Shown here: positions 33,523 through 42,449 of the stretch, in pieces
How positions within the stretch are numbered: the first letter of the stretch is position 1
Layout of the letters: every line of letters starts with the position of its first letter
Source: Ga0077555 sp963761475
Lineage (GTDB): Bacteria; Pseudomonadota; Alphaproteobacteria; Rhizobiales; Hyphomicrobiaceae
Direction of reading: 5' to 3'
Length of the DNA: 64,000 nt
Assembly (NCBI GenBank): GCA_963761475.1
Contig: CAVXGT010000033.1
Coordinates: forward strand, 33,004 to 97,003
Notes under the pieces: generated by a model
Database searches by the model: none
Told to the model about the DNA's origin: nothing
The model's input: only the letters and a program-made list of their open reading frames with translations
Position numbers and translations under genes: made by a program

Positions 33523-33941
33523 GGCATTCATAACGTCACGCTCTGATTTGAACTTGCCGAGGTGATTTCTGGCCTCGGAGCATCGCGTTCACTTTGCTTC
33601 AGCCGTTCGTGAAGCGCTCTCGTGGAACGGAACGAACTTCCTATCTCATGACTGAGTTGATGACAGCGGCGCGATGCGGGCGCTCTGGGATCCTGGTTCG
33701 GTATGGAGGACGGTGTCATGAGAATGTTCGTCACTGCAGGTGTGTTGTGCGCCGCGCTGCTGCTGGCCGTGACGGTCAGCGTGCATGCGTAGAGGTTTCG
33801 ACGTTCGCGCGTTGGTTTGTTGCGCTTACGGCGAATACCGCGCTGCCAAGTTCAGCGCTGCGCCTTCATGGAGGGACGCGTTGCGGCCATCGTCATGCGT
33901 GCGAGAGGGCGCAGGCTGGCGTCAGTGCGGCGCGTTTCAGC
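33523..33941. other. Intergenic region, ~420 bases, before the 3' end of bamB
   Basis: No full-size gene. It contains one tiny frame described separately (33718 to 33792). The rest has open frames without family sequence, mainly opposite the bamB end. Confidence 0.5.
33718..33792 (+). CDS. 24-residue peptide resembling a free signal peptide
   Basis: A perfect Shine-Dalgarno GGAGG lies 8 bases before an ATG. The product begins MRMFVTAGVLCAALLLAV and ends after VSVHA with a TAG. It has the charge, hydrophobic core and A-x-A-like end of a Sec signal peptide with nothing behind it. It may be a small membrane peptide, a remnant, or a gene truncated by a frameshift. Confidence 0.35.
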   Translation: MRMFVTAGVLCAALLLAVTVSVHA

Positions 33942-35381
33942 TCAGTTGAAGGCCAGCAGGCGCGCCTTATCGGTCAACACGTAGAGGCGGCCGCCGGCGA
34001 CGATCGGGGCGATGTAGCTGGGCGCGCCGATGTTGAGCTGAGCGGAGACCTTGCCGGTCGCGGCATCGACGCCGACGAGTTGGCCCTTGTTCGACGTGAG
34101 CCACAAGCGGTTGCCGGCTGCAACGGGGCCGGACCACGTGCTGGTGCCCGGCAACTTCGCGGTCCACACGACTTTGCCATCGTTGCGGGTGACGGCCATC
34201 AACTGACCCGCCGTATCGACCACGAACACTGTGGAGCCCGCGATGGCCGGCGCCTGGATGCCGGGCACGTTCAAGGCCCACAGCCGCTCGCCGCCCTTGA
34301 GGCCGGTTGCCGCCATGCGGCCCGAGTGGCCGACGGAAAACACCGTACCGCCGTCGATCACAGGTCGTCCGGCGTCGGTCATGGAGCCAAGCGAGGAGGC
34401 GAGGCGCGTGCGGGCGAGTGTCTCGGTCCAAACGGGCTGGCCGGTCGAGATGCTCAAGGCGACGACTTCGCCGGACGGATAGGGGACGACGACGATGTCG
34501 CCGTCGACGGCAGGCGAGGCGTTGGTCAGAAGCGCCGCGCGCTCGACGAGGCCCTGGTGAGTCCACAGCTCGGCACCGTCGGCCGCAGACAGGGCGCGGG
34601 TGACGCCATCGGATGCGAGAACGAACACGCGACCACCGGCAGCGGTCGGCGAAGAGCGGATGGGGGAGAGGAGGTTCTTCTCCCAAAGCTTCTTGCCGCT
34701 CTGGCTGTCGAGGGCGAAAACGTAGCCGAACCCCGTGGCGACGAACAGGCGGCCGCCGTCAGCCGCGAGCCCGCCGCCGTAGCCTTTGTAGTCCTTTTCG
34801 CCGGTTGGAACGGCTGACACGCGCCAGGCGACGGAGCCTGTGGGCGTGAATGCGGTGACGCGGGCGTAGGTGTCGAGCGTGAAGATGCGGCCGTCAGCGA
34901 TAATCGGGCTGGCGGTGAGCTTGCCGTAGCTCGAGGAGCCCGTACCGGCATCGGCGCTCCAGACCTGACGCAGGCTGGCGCCAAGTGCGAGGTGGCCCGG
35001 AACATTGCTGGCGGGGCCGCCGGGCTGTGGCCAGGAGGCGTTGGTCACGGCTGCGGGCAAGACGATGGGATCGACGGACGGGGAGACGTCGAGGCCGGCC
35101 TTGCGCTCGGCCAAGGCCACGGGAATGCGCTTGCCAGGAAGCGGCGTCTCCTTGGCGGCAAACGGATTGAGATCTTCCAGCTTCGGGATCTGGGGGCCAC
35201 CGGAGCAGCCACCGAGCGCCAAGGCAGCAAGCGCAACAACAGCGATCGCCGCAGGCGCACGGCTGGTTGCGCCAGATCGCGCGGGCTGGTTGAAGCACGT
35301 CGAGGAGCGATCGACCGTCTCCCGGGCAGACTGCGCCCGGTTGTGCTCGTTGTGCTGCCCTTGTCCGGCCTGCATCGCCAT
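33942..35381 (-). CDS. bamB: BamB-like outer-membrane assembly lipoprotein
   Basis: PQQ-type beta-propeller lipoprotein, about 479 residues, component of the BAM complex that inserts outer-membrane proteins. A lipobox LALGGC follows the hydrophobic core APAAIAVVALAALA, so the mature protein begins at that Cys and is tethered to the outer membrane. Blade repeats such as GRIFTLDTYARVTAF, GYVFALDSQSGKKLWEKNL and GQLMAVTRNDGKVVWTAKL run to the end. The start is uncertain: ATG at 35429, 35381 or 35375 would all place some 40 or more residues before the signal core, unusually long. It follows a YfgM-like gene, as in many genomes. Confidence 0.9.
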   Translation of the reverse strand: MAMQAGQGQHNEHNRAQSARETVDRSSTCFNQPARSGATSRAPAAIAVVALAALALGGCSGGPQIPKLEDLNPFAAKETPLPGKRIPVALAERKAGLDVSPSVDPIVLPAAVTNASWPQPGGPASNVPGHLALGASLRQVWSADAGTGSSSYGKLTASPIIADGRIFTLDTYARVTAFTPTGSVAWRVSAVPTGEKDYKGYGGGLAADGGRLFVATGFGYVFALDSQSGKKLWEKNLLSPIRSSPTAAGGRVFVLASDGVTRALSAADGAELWTHQGLVERAALLTNASPAVDGDIVVVPYPSGEVVALSISTGQPVWTETLARTRLASSLGSMTDAGRPVIDGGTVFSVGHSGRMAATGLKGGERLWALNVPGIQAPAIAGSTVFVVDTAGQLMAVTRNDGKVVWTAKLPGTSTWSGPVAAGNRLWLTSNKGQLVGVDAATGKVSAQLNIGAPSYIAPIVAGGRLYVLTDKARLLAFN

Positions 35382-35431
35382 TGGCTCCCCCGAGCTCACC
35401 TTCCCACGTGCAGCGCTGGTGCGCCGCATCG

Positions 35432-36217
35432 TTATTTCTTGGTGGCTTTATCCGCTTCGCCACCTGCCTTCGTCGCGGGCGCCGCCTTCGGCTGTTCCGC
35501 TGTCGTCGCCTTCCCGGCAGCGTCGGGCGCTGCCGCTTTACCCACCGCCTTGGCTGCTGCCGCATCGGTCAGCAGCGCCAACATCTCCTGGGCCCTGCGG
35601 CTCAAGCCTGCCGGCGTAGCCCGGTCCCCCAGGATCTGCTCGAAGAGCTTGGTCGCTTCCTCGATCTGGCCGGCCTTGTAGGCGGCAAGACCCATGACTT
35701 CCCGCGCGGCGGGGTGCCAGGGACTGGATTCGTCCACGAGAGGTGTCAGCCGATTCTTCATTTCGGTCCAGTCGGCTTGGTCCAATCTCAACATCGCAGA
35801 CTGGAGAGTGGCGAAATCACGCAGGATAGCGTCGCCCGAGGTGTCCTTGGCAACGGCCTCGTAGGCGGCGAGGGCCTCGGCGGTGCGGCCGGCCTGGGCG
35901 TGCTCGCCGGCCACGCGCAGGGCTGCGAGCTGCTTGTAGCCTTCAGGAGCCGAGCTGCGCAGGGCCGTGAAGGCCTTCAACGCCTCGTCGGTCTTGCCTT
36001 CACCGGCGAGGCGCGAGGCTGCAAGGAAGCTGGCGCCGGCTGTCTCGCGGGCGGCATTCTGGCTCGACATCCACCATTTGTAGCCGATGACGCCAACGAA
36101 CAGGGCGATGATGCCGGCTGCGATGAAGACACCGTAGCGCTTCAAAATCTGCATCAGCTGGTCGCGGCGGACTTCCTCGTCCACCTCGCGCAGAAAACTG
36201 TCGGTGCGATCGACCAT
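35432..36217 (-). CDS. YfgM-like TPR protein (BAM-associated)
   Basis: Inner-membrane protein of 261 residues with one membrane segment (VFIAAGIIALFVGVIGYKWW, about residues 30 to 49) and a periplasmic TPR domain rich in Ala and Leu, e.g. KTDEALKAFTALRSSAP and GRTAEALAAYEAVAKDT. The C-terminus is a low-complexity Ala/Lys/Glu tail. It begins MVDRTDSFLREVDEEVRRDQ. The gene ends just before bamB, the usual yfgM-bamB order, suggesting a role in the envelope-protein pathway. Confidence 0.85.
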   Translation of the reverse strand: MVDRTDSFLREVDEEVRRDQLMQILKRYGVFIAAGIIALFVGVIGYKWWMSSQNAARETAGASFLAASRLAGEGKTDEALKAFTALRSSAPEGYKQLAALRVAGEHAQAGRTAEALAAYEAVAKDTSGDAILRDFATLQSAMLRLDQADWTEMKNRLTPLVDESSPWHPAAREVMGLAAYKAGQIEEATKLFEQILGDRATPAGLSRRAQEMLALLTDAAAAKAVGKAAAPDAAGKATTAEQPKAAPATKAGGEADKATKK

Positions 36218-36422
36218 CTGTCGGAAACTTTCCTTCTGGCTCCAGGCGATAGTGCCGTCAGAGCAATTTCATCCCCACTTGCACAGGTGCTATAGCGCGC
36301 CGCGCCGGGAAGCGAAAGCCGCTGAGCTTGATCCTCCACGTCCTGATCGCGGTTCGGCGCAGCCTCGACGTGCCCGGGCAATCCGGCAAAAACGTGTCCT
36401 TCGGCGATCGGACCGATAGGCT

Positions 36423-37004
36423 CTAAGGTAGAATTGGGACGCCGATCAGAGCGGGGTGGCCCCATTTGACGAAGGCGCCATAGAGCACGAGGCCCATGAC
36501 AAGGGCGATGGCATCGTTGCGGAGGGGACCGGACTTCGGCTTGATGTGGCCGGCTGCCTCGCGCTTTTTAAGGGAGATGCGATCGAAGACAGCCCAGCCC
36601 AGAAAGCCGAGGAAGAGCAGGAGGGAGGCCAGATCGCCGCGTACGAAGAGGTGGGCGAGTGCCCAGAACTTCACGGCTGTGATCATGGGATGCTTGATGG
36701 CGCCGGCGATGCGGCCGGGCAGATAGGTTGCGACGAGGAGTGGGAAGACCGGCAGCATCAGCGTCAAGGTGACGTGGCGGCCCCAGGCGGGCGGATGCCA
36801 GAGCACGGGGTTCTTGCCGGTGTGGAGCTGGATCTTGTGATAGCCGGCGACGATCAGGGCGAAGCCAAGCAACGCCACGAGGGAGAAGAAGCCTTTGAAT
36901 GGGCCCTCGCCGAGGCGGCGAACGAGGCCCTGGCGCAGCCCGGGCTGGGTCGGCACGATGTGGATGGCGATAAAAATGGCAAGGCCCAGGACGAGTATCA
37001 GCAT
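36423..37004 (-). CDS. NnrU family membrane protein
   Basis: Integral membrane protein, 193 residues, about six hydrophobic segments. NnrU family sequence: LFVALLG-type SLVALLGFALIVAGYHKI, WHPPAWGRHVTLTLMLPVFPL, GAIKHPMITAVKFWALAHLF and NDAIALVMGLVLYGAFV. The start ATG at 37004 (MLILVLGLAIFIAIHIV) is preceded by GGGGGAA. Family members are linked to denitrification by name and to carotenoid isomerisation by homology, but no such genes are nearby, so the role is open. Confidence 0.86.
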   Translation of the reverse strand: MLILVLGLAIFIAIHIVPTQPGLRQGLVRRLGEGPFKGFFSLVALLGFALIVAGYHKIQLHTGKNPVLWHPPAWGRHVTLTLMLPVFPLLVATYLPGRIAGAIKHPMITAVKFWALAHLFVRGDLASLLLFLGFLGWAVFDRISLKKREAAGHIKPKSGPLRNDAIALVMGLVLYGAFVKWGHPALIGVPILP

Positions 37005-37184
37005 GGCGCGTGTTCCCCCTCGGTTGCGCGGTCGGGCGATGTGGTGGCGACGCCACTGGTGATGGCGAGATAGCCCAAAACTCCCGCGTAGCTCTCGCAT
37101 CGGACAAGTGATTGAGAGACGAGGCACACCTGGGTATCAGACGTCCGATGCGCAAGGCCAGGGCGGCTTCTACCTCTCCACGCG

Positions 37185-38342
37185 TCAATCCTTCGGCGTC
37201 GGCATGGTGACGACCTCTCCGTCGCGCATGCCGAGTGCCAACTGACCGGTCTTCAGGCGCAAGGCGTCAGCGCCGAACAACTCGTGGCGCCAACCCTTGA
37301 GCGCGCCGACGTCAGGCTGGCGCTCGACGGCAATGCGCTCGAGGTCGTCGGTGTCGGCGATGAGACGCGGGGCGACACCATGTCGACCGGCTGCAGCCTT
37401 CAAGAGCACTCGCAGCAGATCGACGATGGCAACGGCTTCCGGTGGCAAGGCCTGGCTCTGGCTGAGCGGCGGCAAGGCCTTGGGGTCGCGCTCCAGGCCG
37501 CGGCGGACGGCCTCGATGATGTCTTTGGCGCGGGCGGAGCGGGCAAAGCCGTCGCTGAGCGTGCGCAACTCCGAAAGGCGGGCGACCTCCGTCGGCTGCT
37601 GATTGGCAATGTCGTAGAGGGCGTCATCACGCAGGACGCGATTGCGGGGTACGTCCTGTTCCTGGGCAATACGCTCGCGCCAAGCCGCAAGCTCCATCAG
37701 CACGCCGAGTGCGCGGCGGTTTCGCACCTTCAACTTGAGGCGCCGCCAGGCGGTCTCGGGCCTGGATTCGTATGTGGCCGGATCGGTCAGCGTCGCCATT
37801 TCCTCGGCGAGCCAATGATTGCGGTTGGAACGCTCGAGTTCGGTTTTCAAGTGGCGGTAGACGTCGCGCAGATGGGTGACATCGCCTAGGGCATAGGTGA
37901 GTTGGCGCTCGGACAGCGGCCGACGGCTCCAGTCCGTGAAACGGGAGGACTTGTCGAGGTCGCGGTTGGTGATGCGCTTGACCAGGTTCACGTAGGAGAT
38001 CGAATCGCCGAACCCGCAGACCATGGCGGCGACCTGGGTGTCGAACACCGGCACCGGCACGCGGGACGACTTGATGTGGACGATCTCGATATCCTGGCGG
38101 GCAGCGTGAAAGACCTTCTCGACCGCCTCGTTCGACATCAACTCGAACAACGGGGCGAGATCGATGCCGGGCGCCAGTGGATCGACGATGGCCTCGATGC
38201 CGGGAGCGGCGAGCTGGACGAGGCAGAGCTTCGGCCAGAACGTGGTCTCGCGCATGAATTCGGTATCGACGGCGACGTAGTCGTGCTCGGCAAGCCTTCG
38301 GCAGAGGTCGGCCAAGTCGGTTGTGGTTGAGACGACATTCAT
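37185..38342 (-). CDS. rnd: Ribonuclease D
   Basis: 3'-5' exoribonuclease acting on tRNA precursors, 385 residues. DEDD exonuclease residues are seen in YVAVDTEFMRETTFWPKLCL (Asp and Glu of Exo I) and in LTYALGDVTHLRDVY (Tyr and Asp of Exo III). An HRDC domain follows from about residue 205. The start is ATG at 38342 (MNVVSTTTDLADLC); 17 upstream codons are excluded. It is divergent from aspS with about 380 bases between. Confidence 0.94.
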   Translation of the reverse strand: MNVVSTTTDLADLCRRLAEHDYVAVDTEFMRETTFWPKLCLVQLAAPGIEAIVDPLAPGIDLAPLFELMSNEAVEKVFHAARQDIEIVHIKSSRVPVPVFDTQVAAMVCGFGDSISYVNLVKRITNRDLDKSSRFTDWSRRPLSERQLTYALGDVTHLRDVYRHLKTELERSNRNHWLAEEMATLTDPATYESRPETAWRRLKLKVRNRRALGVLMELAAWRERIAQEQDVPRNRVLRDDALYDIANQQPTEVARLSELRTLSDGFARSARAKDIIEAVRRGLERDPKALPPLSQSQALPPEAVAIVDLLRVLLKAAAGRHGVAPRLIADTDDLERIAVERQPDVGALKGWRHELFGADALRLKTGQLALGMRDGEVVTMPTPKD

Positions 38343-38725
38343 GGCTAGGGGGTATAGACGATGCCCGATGCGCTGTCGTGTCCAAATTACCACATGGGTG
38401 CGCAGATCGAGGCTCCTGGTGAACGGTGGTCAAGGCCGATCCGGGCCGTCGGCGCTGGTCCGCCGCCACGGAGTGTGCTTGACAAGCCTGTGGGGGGCAT
38501 GGATGACGGCCCCGCCCGATGTCGCGATCGCGTGACCGGTCAGAGGCTTCGGCACGGTTCGAAGGTATTATTCGACACGACCAAGACCTTGAGTTCGGGA
38601 TGGCGTCGTGATTGGAAGTCCGCGGACAGTGGCTTCTTGGGGACCGAAGCCGAAGACTGAACCCATTGCGACGTGCAAGGCTCATCGCTTGCGCATCTCA
38701 CAACGTCAAACCGGAGACGACCATC
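38343..38725. other. Intergenic region, ~380 bases, between divergent rnd and aspS
   Basis: Should hold both promoters and any aspS leader. No gene, T-box-like element or strong hairpin is recognised. CCGGAGACG gives the aspS ribosome-binding site at the right-hand end. Confidence 0.5.
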
Positions 38726-40687
38726 ATGCACCGCTACCGCTCGCATACCTGCGGCGCGCTCCGCTCGAGCGACATCGGCTCGCCGGCACGGCTCTCGGGG
38801 TGGGTGCATCGCGTGCGCGACCATGGCGGCGTGCTGTTCATCGACCTCAGGGATCACTACGGCCTGACGCAGGTGGTGGCGGACCCGGACTCGGCGGCCT
38901 TCAAGGCGGCGGAGATGTTGCGCTCGGAATGGGTGGTGAGGATCGACGGCAAGGTGCGCCAGAGGCCTGACGGTACCATCAATAGCGAATTGCCAACCGG
39001 CGAGATCGAGGTCTACGCCGAGGCCATCGAGGTGCTGTCGGAGGCCAAGGAGCTTCCCGTTCCGGTGTTCGGCGAGCCGGACTATCCGGAAGACCTGCGC
39101 CTGACGTACCGGTTCCTGGATCTGCGCCGGGAGTCTTTGCACGCCGTCATCATGAAGCGCCTGGCGATCACCAAGTCGATCCGTGCTCGCATGCACGAGG
39201 CGGGCTTCAACGAGTTCCCGACGCCGATCCTGACGGCCTCGAGCCCGGAAGGCGCGCGCGACTTCCTGGTGCCGAGCCGGATACACGAAGGCAAGTTCTA
39301 TGCGCTGCCGCAGGCGCCGCAGCAGTACAAGCAGCTTCTGATGATGGCGGGCTTCGACCGCTACTTCCAGATCGCGCCGTGCTTTCGAGACGAGGATCCG
39401 CGCGCCGACCGGTTGCCCGGCGAGTTCTACCAGCTCGACGTCGAGATGAGCTTCGTCGAGCAGGACGAGGTGTTCGACACCATGGAGCCGGTGGTCACCG
39501 CCGTGTTCGAGGAATTTGCCGACGGCAAGCCCGTCACCAAGGGCTGGCCGCGCATTCCCTACGACGTGGCGATCGCCAAGTACGGCACCGACAAGCCGGA
39601 CTTGAGGAATCCGCTCGAGATGGCCGACGTCACCGAACACTTCCGCGGCTCGGGTTTCAAGGTGTTCGCGCAGATGCTCGAACGCGACCCCAAGGCGCGG
39701 GTGTGGGCCATTCCAGGACCGAAAGGTGGCTCCAGGGCGTTCTGCGACCGCATGAACTCGTGGGCGCAGAAGGAAGGCCAGCCGGGGCTCGGCTACATCA
39801 TGTGGCGCACGACATCGGAAGAATATTTGGAGCTTCTCAAGCAACGAAACTCGCTTCCAGATCAGTATGGCTACTCGATTAAACTGCCTCAACCACGGGC
39901 AGAGTTGGCTGCGAAGCTGGCAAATGCCGACGCTGCTCTCGATGCACTTGAGGAAAAGCTGAAGCAAAGCGGCTCGGAGATCGAAGGAGCAGGCCCGATC
40001 GCTAAGAATATCGGTGGGGAGAGGACGGCAGATATCAGGAAACAACTCGGGTTGAGGGCGGGCGATGCCTGCTTCTTCACGGCGGGCGATCCGGCCAAGT
40101 TCTACAAGTTTGCCGGTCTCGCCCGCGACGAGATCGGGCGCGAGCTGAAGCTCGTCGACGAAGACCGGTTCGCGCTCGCCTGGATCGTCGACTTCCCGTT
40201 CTACGAGTGGAACGAGGACGAGAAAAAAATCGACTTCTCGCACAATCCGTTCTCGATGCCGCAAGGCGGGCTCGCGGCGCTGGAGGCGGCCGAGAAAGAG
40301 GGCACGGAGGCGCTGCTTCGGCTCAAGGCGCACCAGTACGATATGGTGTGCAACGGCTACGAGATCGCCTCGGGCGGCATCCGCAATCACCGTCCGGACA
40401 CGATGGTGAAGGCGTTCGGCATCGCGGGTTTCGCCGCGCAGGAGGTCGAGGCGCGATTCGGTGCGCTCTACCGCGCGTTCCAGTACGGGGCGCCGCCGCA
40501 TGGCGGCATGGCCGCGGGCATCGAGCGGATCGTGATGCTGCTCACCGGCTGCAAGACGGTGCGCGACGTGGCGCTTTTCCCGATGAACCAACAGGCCTCC
40601 GACCTGTTGATGGGGGCGCCGAGCGAAGCCAGTCCGCGACAGTTGCGCGAGCTGCACATCCGGGTAGCGGCCGAGCCAAAGAAGTAG
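38726..40687 (+). CDS. aspS: Aspartyl-tRNA synthetase with an internal insertion
   Basis: Class IIb aminoacyl-tRNA synthetase, 653 residues, against about 590 to 610 for most alphaproteobacterial forms. The N-terminal OB-fold starts MHRYRSHTCGALRSSDIG; motif 2 is in FQIAPCFRDEDPRADRLPGE, and motif 3 is GGMAAGIERIVMLLTG. Between the GAD-domain Trp at about residue 360 and GAGPIAKNIGG at about 420 there are roughly 50 extra residues (EEYLELLKQRNSLPDQYG onward). The DNA there, 39812 to about 40050, is much less GC-biased than the rest of the gene. The frame is intact throughout, so the enzyme is probably functional. Confidence 0.95.
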   Translation: MHRYRSHTCGALRSSDIGSPARLSGWVHRVRDHGGVLFIDLRDHYGLTQVVADPDSAAFKAAEMLRSEWVVRIDGKVRQRPDGTINSELPTGEIEVYAEAIEVLSEAKELPVPVFGEPDYPEDLRLTYRFLDLRRESLHAVIMKRLAITKSIRARMHEAGFNEFPTPILTASSPEGARDFLVPSRIHEGKFYALPQAPQQYKQLLMMAGFDRYFQIAPCFRDEDPRADRLPGEFYQLDVEMSFVEQDEVFDTMEPVVTAVFEEFADGKPVTKGWPRIPYDVAIAKYGTDKPDLRNPLEMADVTEHFRGSGFKVFAQMLERDPKARVWAIPGPKGGSRAFCDRMNSWAQKEGQPGLGYIMWRTTSEEYLELLKQRNSLPDQYGYSIKLPQPRAELAAKLANADAALDALEEKLKQSGSEIEGAGPIAKNIGGERTADIRKQLGLRAGDACFFTAGDPAKFYKFAGLARDEIGRELKLVDEDRFALAWIVDFPFYEWNEDEKKIDFSHNPFSMPQGGLAALEAAEKEGTEALLRLKAHQYDMVCNGYEIASGGIRNHRPDTMVKAFGIAGFAAQEVEARFGALYRAFQYGAPPHGGMAAGIERIVMLLTGCKTVRDVALFPMNQQASDLLMGAPSEASPRQLRELHIRVAAEPKK

Positions 40688-40990
40688 GCAACCGCACTGG
40701 CAGAGGGGGCGGGCTCGGGAGCGTGTCCGTTTCGAGGTGACGTCACGCGATGTTGCTCGCGCTGGCTCAGGGAATGGTCTTTTGGTTTGGCGCTTGGGAT
40801 GCCCAACTGGTGTCCGCGCCGGCCGAAGCCGGTTTTGGGGACGAGACGGCAATGCGCGCGACGACCGCTGCGCGGCGCGCTCGCAACTTACAGATATAGG
40901 ATCTCTGACTGGCCGATGAGGTCGGCTCGCGGCGACGTCGGTGGCGCACGGCCACGGAGTGCCACTTCAGATCAAGGGGATGCCCTTGAA
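40688..40990. other. Intergenic region, ~300 bases, between aspS and tRNA-Leu
   Basis: No gene or strong terminator recognised. It is the downstream region of both the + strand aspS and the - strand tRNA-Leu. Confidence 0.5.
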
Positions 40991-41075
40991 TGGTGCGGTC
41001 GAGAGGACTCGAACCTCCACGCCTTGCGGCGCCAACCCCTCAAGCTGGTGCGTCTACCAATTCCGCCACGACCGC
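40991..41075 (-). tRNA. tRNA-Leu (anticodon GAG)
   Basis: Read on the minus strand, the acceptor arms GCGGTCG and CGACCGC pair fully, with discriminator A and an encoded CCA. The D-arm has TGGCGGAATTGGTAGACGC, typical of leucine tRNAs. The anticodon stem CCAGC/GTTGG encloses TTGAGGG, giving anticodon GAG. A long variable arm and the T-arm sequence GGTTCGAGTCC follow. Length is 85 bases with CCA. Confidence 0.97.
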
Positions 41076-41275
41076 ATTTCGTTCGGCAGGCGCGTTCACT
41101 AGCAGACCGTTGCGGAGGGAACAAGCCCTATAATCCCAAGCCGTACAGTTGTCTTGCGGGGATTTCCTGCCGTGGTCGAGAGGATGCCTGAAGCTGCCGG
41201 CGCATTGCCCGTATCGGCACCTCGGTTGAGCGTGCAAAAGCGGTCGAGGCCGAGGATCGGGAGGCGGAAACGCGA

Positions 41276-41301
41276 AGGGCCCCGCCAACCGGTGGGGCCC
41301 T
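41276..41301. terminator. Hairpin downstream of the Tim44-like gene
   Basis: AGGGCCCCGCC and GGTGGGGCCCT pair over 11 positions (one G-T) around AACC, about 50 bases past the stop of the minus-strand Tim44-like gene and upstream of the minus-strand tRNA. Either strand shows only a weak T-rich tail. Confidence 0.55.
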
Positions 41302-41349
41302 CCTTGTCTTGCTTGGGTCTTTGCGGGCCAGGATGAGCCCAGTCCCGGA

Positions 41350-42300
41350 TCAGGCCTGCTGGATGGCCGACAGCTCCCACTGGTCGGGGCGGCCGTTGGC
41401 CTGGCGGCGGAAGGTCCAGATCTCAGTCACCTCCTGCGGCTCGGTGGTCGAGCCCTGCACCACAGTGTTGGTCTTCTGGTCGACGAGGGCGTCGATGATC
41501 TCGTAGCGAAGCGCCACGGTCGCGAACTCGTCGGAACCCTCGCGCCAGGCTTCGGCAAGGTCGCCCTGCAGGAGCTTCGGCTCGGAGAGGTCGTTGCTCA
41601 GGCCCTGGCGCTTGTTGTCCTCGAGTTCATGCGCAAACTGCGACAGCACTTCCGGCGTGACGCGGCTGCCAAGGGCGTTGATGTCGCCGTTGGTATAGGC
41701 GAGCTGGACTTCCTTCAGTAGGCGCTCGAAGGCGTTGTAGTCGTCACCGGTGATCTGCAACTCAGGCGCCGACATGCCCATGCCGGCGGTTGCCGCCGAG
41801 CGGTAGGCGTTCGGTGCCGGCCGCGGACCGGCCGAGCCAGCGGCCGTGGCCTGGGCCATGGCCGGCTGAGCCGCCTGGCGGCGGTTGCGGAAGAAACTCA
41901 CGACCAGCATGACGATGCCAGCGATCAGCAGCATCTGCAGGGCGAAGCCAAGGAAGGCTGCCAAGCCGCCGCCGAGGCCGAACATGCTCATGAGGCCTGC
42001 GCCGAGCAGGCCGCCCAGGAGGAGGCCGCGCATGCCACCCCAACGTGAGGCCGTGGTTGCTGCACCGGCAGCAGGTGCGGTGCGGCCGGGCTGAGTGATG
42101 GATTTCTGCACCGGCTGGGCCGCCCTGGGTGCCGTATTGGTGGCCGGAGGTGCGCTGAAGGTGCGGCTACCGCGGCTGCCAAAGGAACCGCCGCGCCCAC
42201 CGCGGGCCTCGGCGAAGTCAGCGGCCAACAGGGCCGAGCCCGAAAGTGCAGCAACAATCGCGATCACTTTCGGCGAAAACTGGACGGAAATTTTGCGCAT
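41350..42300 (-). CDS. Tim44-like domain protein
   Basis: Membrane-associated protein, 316 residues. After a signal-like N-terminus (VIAIVAALSGSALLAADFAEA) comes a Gly/Ser/Arg-rich linker. Next are hydrophobic glycine-rich segments RGLLLGGLLGAGLMSMFGLG and FALQMLLIAGIVMLVVSFF. The C-terminal Tim44-like domain has FERLLKEVQLAYTNGDINAL and ends RRQANGRPDQWELSAIQQA. Bacterial Tim44-like proteins are inner-membrane proteins of unclear role. The neighbouring hairpin suggests a single-gene transcript. Confidence 0.88.
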   Translation of the reverse strand: MRKISVQFSPKVIAIVAALSGSALLAADFAEARGGRGGSFGSRGSRTFSAPPATNTAPRAAQPVQKSITQPGRTAPAAGAATTASRWGGMRGLLLGGLLGAGLMSMFGLGGGLAAFLGFALQMLLIAGIVMLVVSFFRNRRQAAQPAMAQATAAGSAGPRPAPNAYRSAATAGMGMSAPELQITGDDYNAFERLLKEVQLAYTNGDINALGSRVTPEVLSQFAHELEDNKRQGLSNDLSEPKLLQGDLAEAWREGSDEFATVALRYEIIDALVDQKTNTVVQGSTTEPQEVTEIWTFRRQANGRPDQWELSAIQQA

Positions 42301-42449
42301 CGCTCCCTCGCGTTATGCCCCGGCCGCTTGCCTTTGTTGGCGACGGTCCTGGATTTGGTGCCAGATCATATAGTGGCAGAGTTGTGAAATACCAGATACC
42401 GCTCAAAATTGAGTTCGGGGGTGGCGGCCCTCAATCTCTGCGTGCTCCG

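Noticed and set aside
38540..40852. A 770-codon open frame on the minus strand opposite aspS
   Set aside because: It mirrors aspS codon by codon, is rich in Arg, His and Leu and has no domain. It is an artefact of high GC in the third codon position.
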